A DNA stretch of 15,399 nucleotides, taken from contig JAITTM010000116.1 of assembly GCA_031286975.1 (NCBI GenBank), forward strand, positions 1-15,399, read 5' to 3'. The notes beneath the pieces were generated by a model. That model searched no databases and was not told where the DNA came from. It worked only from the letters and a program-made list of their open reading frames with translations. Shown one piece after another: positions 9,499 to 15,399 of this stretch. Position 1 is the first letter of the stretch; each line of letters opens with the position of its first letter. Source of the stretch: Coriobacteriales bacterium. GTDB lineage: Bacteria > Actinomycetota > Coriobacteriia > Coriobacteriales > UBA8131. The position numbers were made by a program, and so were the translations under genes.

Positions 9499-9504
9499 CC
9501 CCCC

Positions 9505-9939
9505 GTGCAACTCACCATCACCCAGATCCAGGAACTTCTCCCCCATCGATATCCCTTTTTGCTCATCGACCGCGTGATCGACTTTAAGGCGGGGGAGTGG
9601 GCGCACGCCAGCAAATGCGTCACGGTAAACGAGCCCTTCTTCACGGGGCATTTTCCGGGCAATCCCATCATGCCGGGGGTCCTGCTGCTTGAGGCTCTGG
9701 CGCAGACGGGCGGTATCGCGCTTATGAGCGCGCCACAGAACGAGGGCAAACTCGCCCTGTTTGGCGGCGTTAAAAAGGCGCGCTTCAGGGTGCCCGTGGT
9801 GCCCGGCGATGTGCTTGATCTGACCTGCACGCTCACCAAACAACGCGGACCTTTGGGCTTTGGCGAGGCCGAAGCGAAGGTTGGCGACACAGTGGTATGT
9901 TCAGCGGAACTGTCGTTTGCTATAGTTGACGTTGCGTAG
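9505..9939 (+). CDS. fabZ: 3-hydroxyacyl-ACP dehydratase
   Basis: FabZ removes water from beta-hydroxyacyl-ACP to give the enoyl-ACP reduced by FabK. The 144-residue hot-dog-fold protein has LLPHRYPFLLIDR (11-23) and GHFPGNPIMPGVLLLEALAQ (48-67), with catalytic His49 and Glu63. GTG at 9505 is chosen because AAGGAG precedes it and the product length equals family norms. The 71-nt gap after fabF is the widest inside the cluster since acpP but holds no clear terminator or promoter. The next gene, a MarR-type regulator, follows after about 106 nt. FabA-type isomerase activity cannot be ruled in or out, but the motif order is that of FabZ. Confidence 0.96.
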   Translation: MQLTITQIQELLPHRYPFLLIDRVIDFKAGEWAHASKCVTVNEPFFTGHFPGNPIMPGVLLLEALAQTGGIALMSAPQNEGKLALFGGVKKARFRVPVVPGDVLDLTCTLTKQRGPLGFGEAEAKVGDTVVCSAELSFAIVDVA

Positions 9940-10045
9940 CAGGAAGGAAAGAGCAATGCATGCGCAGCAACATCTTTCACCTGCTCACGGCATACAGAAT
10001 GCAGGCGGCAGCTCCTGGCGCCATCGGCAGATAGAGGTAACACGC

Positions 10046-10495
10046 ATGGCAGCAGCATTGGATAAAGCGTTTATCGACGTTTACACCAAGTTCAAACTCC
10101 AGTTCTATCGCAAGATATTCAGCCGCTTTGAGACGCGCGAGGCGTCGCTCACCGCGGTTGAGACCTTTTGCGTCGAGGTTATAGACGCGCTCAAAAACCC
10201 CACGGTCAGCGACTTTGCCAAATTCGTCAACATATCCCAGGCTAACGCTGCCTACAAGATACAAAACCTGGTTAAGAAGGGTTATGTGAGCAAGGAGCGG
10301 TCGCAGGAGGATAAGCGCGAGTATCGTCTCTCCGTTACCGACAAGTTCTACGAGTACAATCGCCTCAACACCGACTACGTGAGTGCCGTGGTAAAGCGCA
10401 TCGACCAGCGCTTCACCAAGGAGGAGGTCGCAACCTTCGAGCGCATCCTTAACGTCATCAGCGAGGATCTCATGCCCGAGGTTCCCGCGCTGTAG
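10046..10495 (+). CDS. MarR-family winged-helix regulator, FabT-like by context
   Basis: The 149-residue protein has the MarR layout: N-terminal dimer helices, a helix-turn-helix at about 53-79 (TVSDFAKFVNISQANAAYKI), a wing at about 80-97 with EDKREYRLS, and C-terminal helices. Lengths of 140-150 are typical. The ATG at 10046 follows GAGG by 8 nt. A longer start at ATG 9956, also preceded by purine-rich sequence, would add 30 residues with no conserved features. In Firmicutes, FabT is a MarR protein that represses fab operons with acyl-ACP as co-repressor. This gene's place at the end of a fab cluster suggests the same job, with the repeat at 1509-1551 as a possible target. That role is inferred from context; MarR proteins bind many ligands. 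The gap to fabZ shows no strong promoter. Confidence 0.88.
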   Translation: MAAALDKAFIDVYTKFKLQFYRKIFSRFETREASLTAVETFCVEVIDALKNPTVSDFAKFVNISQANAAYKIQNLVKKGYVSKERSQEDKREYRLSVTDKFYEYNRLNTDYVSAVVKRIDQRFTKEEVATFERILNVISEDLMPEVPAL

Positions 10496-10562
10496 GATCG
10501 CCTCCCAAGTGGTACCATTGTCGCGTACACAAAACGCCGCCCGCAGGCAACAGGGAGCAACC

Positions 10563-11408
10563 ATGCCAGACAGCACAAAGAAACCTGACATCCTCTTCAT
10601 ATCTGGTTCGCCGCGCAGCCGCACCTGCGTGGCGCTCATCGATTTGCTTGAGCAGGGTGCCAAGAGTGCCGGTGCCAAAACGCAGCGCTTCCTGCTCTCA
10701 AAGAAGCACATCCTGCCCTGCACCGGCTGCGAGGGCTGCATGGAAACCGGCATCTGCGTGCAGGCCAACAAGACGCAAAGCGGCCACCTGCTTGACGATT
10801 ACCTCGAACTCAAAGCAACGCTTGAGCGCGTTGATGCCATCGCCATTGTCGCGCCGCTCTATTTTGCCGGGCCCCCTTCGCAGCTCAAGGCGCTCTACGA
10901 CCGCTTTCAGCCCTACTGGGTCAAGCGCTATGTGTTGGGGGAGCAACCTGCACCCAAGCGTCCCGCGCAGCTCTTCGTGGTGGGCGGTAGTCCCGGCGAT
11001 GCGCACGGCTACGCCCCGCTGGCGGGCATCACCAAGAGTGCTGTTGCCGTGGCCGGCTTCAACCTCGAGAAGGTCAACAACTTTGTGGGATTCCTCGCCA
11101 AAAGCGACGCACCCGTGCTCCCCGACGAGGATGACTGGGGTCACTTCACCCACAGCCAGATTGCCCATATCCGCCGCGAAACCGTCAAGCAAACCGCTTT
11201 TGTCCAGCGCGCTGTTGGAGCCGGTGGCGCCTACACCCGCTACATCATCAAGAAGCAGCAACAGGCCGACCAGCTTGCCGCAACAGAACAGACCGCCCAA
11301 GAACATGCGGAGAAGGTCGTGGATATTCCCCCCGCCTCCGCCCCAGACCTGCCCGTCCTCCCTGACATCCCTGATACCCCCAGCCCCAGTCCGGACTCTG
11401 CGGCATGA
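10563..11408 (+). CDS. Flavodoxin-fold protein of the NADPH-dependent FMN reductase / iron-sulfur flavoprotein type
   Basis: The 281-residue protein opens with a flavodoxin-like strand and phosphate loop ILFISGSPRSRT (10-21) that would bind FMN. It is followed by C53-x2-C56-x2-C59-x5-C65, the compact cysteine spacing of archaeal iron-sulfur flavoproteins, where it holds a [4Fe-4S] cluster. APLYFAGPPSQLKALYDRF is the second flavin-contact region. The last 60 or so residues are Gln-rich then Pro/Ser/Asp-rich and probably disordered. The ATG at 10563 follows GGGAG by 5 nt. It likely passes electrons between a soluble donor and an unknown partner in the cytosol; the true substrate cannot be read from sequence. 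It lies 67 nt after the MarR gene, with an 8-bp palindrome TGGTACCA (10510-10517) between them. Confidence 0.85.
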   Translation: MPDSTKKPDILFISGSPRSRTCVALIDLLEQGAKSAGAKTQRFLLSKKHILPCTGCEGCMETGICVQANKTQSGHLLDDYLELKATLERVDAIAIVAPLYFAGPPSQLKALYDRFQPYWVKRYVLGEQPAPKRPAQLFVVGGSPGDAHGYAPLAGITKSAVAVAGFNLEKVNNFVGFLAKSDAPVLPDEDDWGHFTHSQIAHIRRETVKQTAFVQRAVGAGGAYTRYIIKKQQQADQLAATEQTAQEHAEKVVDIPPASAPDLPVLPDIPDTPSPSPDSAA

Positions 11409-11508
11409 CCCCCAACGCAACAACAATCAGGACATCCTGCGAGCGGCAAAGTCGCATCGCAGAACCAACGCGCCACCCGCGCGCGGGCATGCGGATGTGG
11501 CAACGAGC

Positions 11509-12468
11509 ATGACTATCCACTCGCCATTGGCAAGCCCTCGCGCCACCAAAGCCGTACTCGAGCAGTTTGGCCTGGTGACCAAGAAGTCGCTGGGCCAGCA
11601 CTTCTTGGTAGACGACGGCGTGGTAGGGCGCATCCTTGCCTTAGCCGAGGTGGGGGAGGCCGACACCATTCTTGAAGTGGGTCCCGGTATCGGCACCCTT
11701 ACGCTGGCACTCCTGCAACAAGCAGCCGCAGTAATCGCCATCGAGAAGGACGCAAGCCTGCTTGCGGCACTCGCGCACACAACCAAGCCCTACGCGACCC
11801 ACTTCACCCTCATCCAAGGCGATGCCCTGTCGCCGCTCTGCCTGCCGTTTCTACCACCTCTGCCTGCCAACCTGTCGCCTCTGTCGTCCCAAGAACCGTC
11901 CCCCTGCTCGCCCGGCCTACCCACCAAGCTTGTTGCCAACCTGCCCTATGCGGTGGCGGCAACCATCGTGTTGGACTACTTCCAAAAACTCCCCTCGCTG
12001 CAAAGCGCTACTGTGATGGTGCAGCAGGAGGTGGCGCAGCGCATGATGGCACAACCGGGGAGCAAGGCCTACGGTGCCTACACCGTCAAGCTCCAGCTCT
12101 TTGCGTTGCCTGTGGGTAGTTTTGCCGTGGCGCCCTCGAACTTCATGCCCCCACCGCGCGTCGACTCGACGGTCATCCGCCTCAATCGTTGCAGGCGGCA
12201 ATCAAGCCCGCAACTGCTCAACGCAGCCTCCTTCTTGGCAGAGGCTGCCTTTGCCCAGCGTCGCAAGAACATCCGCAACTCCATGCGCGCTCATTTCGCC
12301 CTCAATGGCGTTGACCCTGATGTGGTGGATCAGCTGCTGCAAAGCGCCCGGGTTTCTCCTAAACTCCGTGGCGAAACCCTTGCCGTGGAGCAGTACCGCG
12401 AATTGGGACAACTCTATTTGGAGGATCAGGGTCTTACGCATCAAGTTCCTCCCAGCTCCCTGTTCTGA
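11509..12468 (+). CDS. rsmA: 16S rRNA dimethyladenosine transferase (KsgA)
   Basis: RsmA dimethylates two adjacent adenosines in the 3'-terminal hairpin of 16S rRNA during small-subunit assembly, using SAM. KKSLGQHFL (25-33), SAM motif I EVGPGIGTLT (56-65), IEKD (78-81), GDAL (104-107), the catalytic NLPY (144-147) and PPPRVDSTVI (215-223) are all visible. At 319 residues it is about 45 longer than E. coli KsgA (273). Much of the excess is a Pro/Leu/Ser-rich insert at about 109-139 (11833-11925), between GDAL and NLPY. ATG 11509 is the likely start, but no strong ribosome-binding site precedes it; GTG 11497 is an in-frame alternative. The same frame stays open far upstream only because it shadows the flavoprotein gene. 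Confidence 0.92.
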   Translation: MTIHSPLASPRATKAVLEQFGLVTKKSLGQHFLVDDGVVGRILALAEVGEADTILEVGPGIGTLTLALLQQAAAVIAIEKDASLLAALAHTTKPYATHFTLIQGDALSPLCLPFLPPLPANLSPLSSQEPSPCSPGLPTKLVANLPYAVAATIVLDYFQKLPSLQSATVMVQQEVAQRMMAQPGSKAYGAYTVKLQLFALPVGSFAVAPSNFMPPPRVDSTVIRLNRCRRQSSPQLLNAASFLAEAAFAQRRKNIRNSMRAHFALNGVDPDVVDQLLQSARVSPKLRGETLAVEQYRELGQLYLEDQGLTHQVPPSSLF

Positions 12469-12586
12469 TTTCTTGTGCGCGGGAGGCTCCGTATGGTTTG
12501 GTCATCAAAAACCCTGTGGTTTTGTGGTATTTCGTGTAGTGTTACCCATTAGAAACACTTTAACCGCCAAAAAGATGCTACACTAT

Positions 12587-12603
12587 GTACTTCAAAAGAG
12601 TAC
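12587..12603. repeat. Short inverted repeat upstream of veg
   Basis: GTACT and AGTAC flank a 7-nt spacer (TCAAAAG). The repeat lies between a −10-like TACACT (12579-12584) and the veg ribosome-binding site, where it could form a weak operator or leader hairpin. The left arm (GTACTTCAAA) loosely resembles the acpP repeat arm (ATACTTAAA). Confidence 0.35.
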
Positions 12604-12620
12604 TTGGAGGTCATTTACAT

Positions 12621-12908
12621 ATGGAATTATCGCGTCAGGCTGCAATCGTAGACAGAATCCACGACATTTTGGTTGACTGTACTGGCAAAAGGCTCAAAGT
12701 TAAAGCAAACATGGGGCGCTCCAAGATAATCGAATGCGAAGGTGTGCTTACGCAGGCACATCCTCAGCTCTTCATCATGGAGGTCGAGCGCAAACGTGGT
12801 CGCGTCACCCGTCAGTCATACCAGTATGTTGACATCCTTACCGGAACGGTCGAGCTCATGCATCTCGATAACGACGAGCCACTCTTTCCCGTGCTCATAG
12901 AGGCATAG
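12621..12908 (+). CDS. veg: Veg family protein (small, beta-barrel-like)
   Basis: This 95-residue protein matches the Veg/DUF1021 family across its length: TGKRLKVKANMGRSKIIECEGVL, then a beta-rich region with RQSYQYVDILTGTVEL. In Bacillus subtilis, veg also lies near ksgA, is highly expressed and has been tied to biofilm gene control; its biochemical action is not settled. The ATG at 12621 follows GGAGGT (12606-12611) by 9 nt. An earlier in-frame ATG at 12585 overlaps the promoter-like region and is less likely. A 152-nt gap separates it from rsmA, so it probably has its own promoter. The basic stretch KVKANMGRSK could touch nucleic acid, but that is speculation. The rsmA-veg neighbourhood supports both calls. 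Confidence 0.88.
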   Translation: MELSRQAAIVDRIHDILVDCTGKRLKVKANMGRSKIIECEGVLTQAHPQLFIMEVERKRGRVTRQSYQYVDILTGTVELMHLDNDEPLFPVLIEA

Positions 12909-13029
12909 CCGGTACGGCAATAAAAGTGTGTTGCTTGCAGCATGGTAGCCGTGGGCGATACCTGTGTACACGCTGGCTCACAAAGCAAAATCCAGCCGCG
13001 CACAAAAGTTCAGTTTATGAGAAAATAGC

Positions 13030-13116
13030 GTGGGCTCAGACGGCGTCATGTTCCGAACCTGGTCAGGTCTTGACGGAAGCAGCCATAAGGGGCCGCTGAC
13101 GAGCGTCTGAGCCCAC
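13030..13116 (+). ncRNA. ffs: Small bacterial signal recognition particle RNA (4.5S type)
   Basis: The 87-nt hairpin closes with a perfect 13-bp stem (13030-13042 with 13104-13116). The apical part carries the conserved Ffh-binding core: GGTCAGGTC on the 5' side and GGAAGCAGCC on the 3' side. The RNA pairs with Ffh to target nascent membrane proteins to FtsY. The loop between the core strands is TTGACG where E. coli has CGGAAG, so the tetraloop would be UGAC, not GGAA. It lacks the extra Alu domain of the longer Bacillus-type RNA. TATGAG (13016-13021) is a possible −10 box. No dnaX gene follows, although dnaX often sits beside this RNA in related bacteria. Confidence 0.93.
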
Positions 13117-13272
13117 CTGCAAACTCCCTGCGGCATAAACGCGTTCAAACGGGAACCTGAGTTTGGTCACGTATAGACACACGCTCCCCTCACTCGGGGT
13201 TCCGTTCCAAACGTTTCTGCTTGCTTGGGATTCACAGGAACACCTGATTAAAGCAACGAAAGGCTCCCTTCC

Positions 13273-13935
13273 TTGGAAATCATACAGTTCTTCATCGACC
13301 TGCTACGCGATCCCCGTGAGTTTATCGCTGGCTGGATCACAACGCTCGGGCCCATTTGGGTCTACACGCCGTTGTTCATCATCATCTTCATCGAGACCGG
13401 TCTAGTGCTCACGCCCTTCTTGCCCGGTGACTCACTGCTGTTTGCGGCGGGGGTCTTTGCGGCACCCGGTGGCGGTCTTAACCTGGCGGCTTTTCTCATT
13501 ATCATGTGCAGCGCTGCCATCTTGGGCAATACCTCCAACTATTGGATCGGGCGCAAGCTGGGGCAGGTCATCATCGACTCGGGTCGCGTCAAGGTGCTTA
13601 CGCCCGAGCGCCTGCAAAAGACCCAGGGATTCTTTGACAAATACGGGTTGCTTGCCGTGGTGGTCACGCGCTTCTTTCCCATCATCCGTACCTTCGCGCC
13701 CTTTATCGCCGGTTTAGGGCGCATGCACTTTGGCAAGTTCACGCTCTACAACGTTATCGGCGGCGTGCTCTGGGTCACCATCTTCACCTTGCTGGGCTAC
13801 TTCTTTGGTGGCATCCCCTTTGTGAAAGACAACTTCGAGTTGGTCATCATCGCCATTGTCGTGATCAGCTTCATCCCTACCGTCTACGGGATTCTCCGCG
13901 TGAGGTTTGGCAAAAAGGATGCCGATTCCTCATAA
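13273..13935 (+). CDS. DedA-family membrane protein (VTT domain)
   Basis: The 220-residue protein aligns with E. coli DedA nearly end to end. Conserved blocks are FIETGLVLTPFLPGDSLLFAAG (39-60, with acidic Glu41 and Asp53), NYWIGRKLG (89-97) and VVTRFFPIIRTFAPFIAG (130-147, with Arg133 and Arg139). Hydrophobic spans near 28-48, 55-85, 125-147, 155-178 and 190-210 include re-entrant and membrane helices. DedA proteins act as lipid transporters in the cytoplasmic membrane, including recycling of undecaprenyl phosphate in some members, and support proton motive force. The start is a TTG at 13273, 8 nt after GAAAGG; it gives the expected N-terminus MEIIQFFIDLL, and no in-frame ATG lies nearby. 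The stop codon lies inside the hairpin at 13921-13941. Confidence 0.92.
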   Translation: MEIIQFFIDLLRDPREFIAGWITTLGPIWVYTPLFIIIFIETGLVLTPFLPGDSLLFAAGVFAAPGGGLNLAAFLIIMCSAAILGNTSNYWIGRKLGQVIIDSGRVKVLTPERLQKTQGFFDKYGLLAVVVTRFFPIIRTFAPFIAGLGRMHFGKFTLYNVIGGVLWVTIFTLLGYFFGGIPFVKDNFELVIIAIVVISFIPTVYGILRVRFGKKDADSS

Positions 13936-13951
13936 ATCGGCATAAATCGGC
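13921..13951 (+). repeat. Hairpin over the dedA stop codon plus a duplicated 10-bp unit
   Basis: GCCGATT (13921-13927) pairs perfectly with AATCGGC (13935-13941) across a 7-nt loop. CATAAATCGG is repeated in tandem (13931-13940 and 13941-13950), so a second AATCGGC at 13945-13951 could replace the first in the stem. The dedA TAA stop lies at the loop and 3' arm. There is no T-run after it, so it is not a standard terminator; it might stabilise the mRNA end. Confidence 0.55.
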
Positions 13952-13998
13952 AACCCCTATAAAACCGTTCTATGCTCATCGGTATACCTTCTTCTTGT

Positions 13999-14023
13999 CC
14001 CCACTCATGGTTATGGGGTTTTT
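13999..14023 (+). terminator. Probable intrinsic terminator after dedA
   Basis: CCCCA (13999-14003) pairs with TGGGG (14014-14018) across a 10-nt loop and is followed at once by TTTTT. The stem is short but GC-rich, and the site lies 64 nt past the dedA stop, where the transcript should end. Confidence 0.55.
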
Positions 14024-14041
14024 GAGAAGTTTATAGAGAGA

Positions 14042-14083
14042 CCCTTGCAAAAGACGTTTTGCAGGGCACAGGCCGCCCCTTTT
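14042..14083 (+). promoter_or_regulatory. Two overlapping, mutually exclusive hairpins
   Basis: Hairpin 1 pairs CCC-t-TGCAAAA (14042-14052, one bulged T) with TTTTGCAGGG (14057-14066) around a GACG loop. Hairpin 2 would pair GGGC (14064-14067) with GCCC (14075-14078) and is followed by CTTTT. They share the GGG at 14064-14066, so only one can form. This resembles an anti-terminator/terminator switch, but hairpin 2 is short and the case is weak. Confidence 0.3.
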
Positions 14084-14259
14084 GAGCACATCAGCCTCTC
14101 GCTATGATGACTATCCTTATCAAAAACTACACAGAACTCATACCGTAATCCCAGCCATTTCATGCTGTTCTTATGTTTCTCTGGCACGGAGGACATCCGA
14201 CCATAACAAGCGCACTTGAATAAAAAGAAGATAGAGTAGTGGCGACAGAAAGGACAGAG

Positions 14260-15383
14260 ATGGAGGAGCAAAGCAAGAGCAAGAAAACGGTCTACCGCGA
14301 TATGGGCTTCAACGGGTTCGGTTCAGGCGAGAACGCCGTTGCGGTCGATGTCGAGGATGGTAGGATTGTGCGAATCCGCCCGCTGCATTTGGATGAGAAA
14401 TATGAAGAGAGCTATCTGAATCGCTGGACCATTGAGGCGCGCGGCCATGTGTTGCAAAGTCCGCTTAAAACCACGGCCGTTCCCTTTGGAACCGTTTACA
14501 AGCAGCGGGTATATTCACGTAATCGTGTGCCCTACCCAATGAAACGGGTCGATTGGGATCCAAATGGTGAGCGTCACCCAGAAAACCGTGGTCAATCGGA
14601 CTACGTGCGCATCAGCTGGGACGAAGCAACCGACATCATCGCATCAGAGATTCGTCGATGCATCGAAACCTACGGTCCAACATCCATTTTCTGCCAGGGC
14701 GACGGTCACGGCGAAGGCAAGGTAATGGGCGGTGGCCATGGCTGCAATACGCACTTGATGAACCTCATGGGTGGTTTCACGTTGCAAGCTCGTCAGCCTG
14801 ACAGCTGGGAGGGCTGGTACTGGGGCGCCAAGTACATATGGGGCATGGATCCTGTTGGTGAGCAAGTGCCCCAGGACAACCTTCTCAAAGACATCCTTGA
14901 CAACACCGACTGCACGCTTATGTGGGGCTGCGATCCCGAGACGACCCCGTGGGGTTGGGGTGGTCAAGGGCCGAGCATGCTCAGCTTCTTCTGGACCGAA
15001 ATCGGCATCAAACAAATCTACATTTGTCCCGACGTGAACTACGGTTGTGCTGTGCATGCCGACAAATGGATTCCCGTTCTGCCGAACACCGACGCTGCGT
15101 TACAGCTTGGAATCGCGTATACGTGGATTAAAGAGAACCTGTACGACAAAGAGTACGTCGAAACGCACTCTGTCGGGTTCGATTGGTTTGAGCGCTACGT
15201 CATGGGTGGCGAGGACGGTGTTCCCAAGACGCCTAAATGGGCCGAAGGTAAATGCGGTGTGCCGGCGCGCCAGATCAAGGCACTCGCACGCTACTGGGCT
15301 GCACGCAACGTGACGATCTGCCATTGTAATGGCGGCGGCTATATACGCTCGGCGTTCTCTACTGAACCCGCTCGTTTGGAAGT
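14260..15383 (+). CDS. Molybdopterin oxidoreductase large subunit, pyrogallol transhydroxylase/catechol dehydroxylase-like, 3'-truncated
   Basis: The first 375 codons of a DMSO-reductase-family enzyme are present; the contig ends before the C-terminus. The ATG at 14260 follows AAAGGA by 5 nt. There is no twin-arginine signal, and the N-terminal CxxCxxxC iron-sulfur motif of most relatives is absent, as in the transhydroxylase large subunit (AthL) of Pelobacter acidigallici. Shared blocks are RVPYPMKR..DPNGER (90-105), RISWDEATDI (117-126), QPDSWEGWYWG (179-189), DPETTPWG (225-232), AYTWIKENLYDKEYV (286-300) and GVPARQIKALARYW (333-346). Asp181-Ser182 correspond to the Asp-Ser at the AthL molybdenum site. 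AthL moves a hydroxyl between polyphenols. Close anaerobe relatives dehydroxylate catechols. The substrate here is unknown, and an electron-transfer partner gene would lie beyond the edge. Confidence 0.85.
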
Positions 15384-15399
15384 AGATCGGAAGAGCACA
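15384..15399 (+). other. Illumina TruSeq adapter remnant
   Basis: The last 16 bases, AGATCGGAAGAGCACA, equal the start of the standard Illumina TruSeq read-1 adapter. They are almost certainly library sequence left on the contig end. The coding frame stays open across them, which would add five false residues (DRKST) after Val375. Confidence 0.95.

Larger units (their letters stand above)
13936..14259. other. 324-nt intergenic region between dedA and the molybdoenzyme gene
   Basis: No convincing gene is visible on either strand. It holds the 3' part of the dedA hairpin, a probable terminator (13999-14023), two overlapping hairpins (14042-14083) and a −10-like TATGAT at 14103-14108. That box is preceded by TTTTGA at 14080-14085 with 17-nt spacing, which may be a weak promoter. 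The last 40 bases are A-rich and lead into the ribosome-binding site. Confidence 0.6.

Noticed and set aside
9427..9504. TTG-initiated extension of fabZ by 26 residues.
   Set aside because: It overlaps the fabF end without a ribosome-binding site, while GTG 9505 has a strong one and gives the normal length.
10648..11508. Long open frame joined in front of rsmA, which would give a protein of about 606 residues.
   Set aside because: The upstream part is an Arg/Ser/Pro-rich shadow of the flavoprotein gene in another frame; RsmA similarity starts after 11509.
12500..12535. AAAACC/GGTTTT hairpin after rsmA as a terminator.
   Set aside because: The stem is mostly A-T pairs and no T-run follows it.
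13181..13205. CCCC-TCACTC-GGGG hairpin as a terminator for the SRP RNA.
   Set aside because: It has only a 4-bp stem, lies about 70 nt downstream and is not followed by a T-run.
14011..14271. Minus-strand frame of 86 residues in the dedA-molybdoenzyme gap.
   Set aside because: It has no family resemblance, crosses the terminator and hairpins, and overlaps the start of the next gene.

Overview
The window looks like a 15.4 kb contig from a GC-rich anaerobe. I infer a member of the Coriobacteriia, possibly Eggerthellales. The reasons are the FabK-based type II fatty acid synthesis cluster with a MarR/FabT-like regulator, a veg gene near rsmA, and a terminal molybdopterin enzyme of the pyrogallol transhydroxylase/catechol dehydroxylase type. 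This placement is inference; no 16S rRNA or other decisive marker is present. All genes read on the + strand. The left edge cuts a gene. The right edge ends in 16 bases identical to an Illumina adapter, so genomic sequence probably stops at 15383.

Region 1 (1-1346) is the 3' part of a divergent fused acetyl-CoA carboxylase carboxyltransferase (AccD+AccA-like). Region 2 (about 1490-10500) is a tightly packed fatty acid operon: acpP, accB, accC, a second and more canonical fused accDA, fabH, fabK, fabG, fabF, fabZ, then a MarR-type regulator. AccB, AccC and AccDA make malonyl-CoA. FabH starts chains; FabG, FabZ, FabK and FabF run the elongation cycle on AcpP. Several junctions overlap (TAATG, GTGA, TGATG, ATGA), which suggests translational coupling. 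fabD is absent from the cluster. A promoter with a 13-nt-arm inverted repeat lies before acpP and is a good candidate operator for the regulator at the other end.

Region 3 (10563-12908) holds an iron-sulfur flavoprotein-like gene, rsmA (16S rRNA dimethyltransferase) and veg. Region 4 (12909-13935) holds the small SRP RNA and a DedA membrane protein. Region 5 (13936-14259) is a 324-nt intergenic stretch with a likely terminator and several hairpins. Region 6 (14260 to the end) is the first 375 codons of a large molybdopterin enzyme.

A recurring oddity is Pro/Ala/Gly-rich low-complexity sequence added to housekeeping enzymes: a 55-residue FabK N-terminal extension, a FabG loop insert with five PAG/PAS units, a FabF leader, an RsmA insert and a flavoprotein tail. 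I see no CRISPR array, tRNA, insertion sequence or phage gene. The least-described items are the paired fused carboxyltransferases, the candidate operator and the truncated molybdoenzyme.
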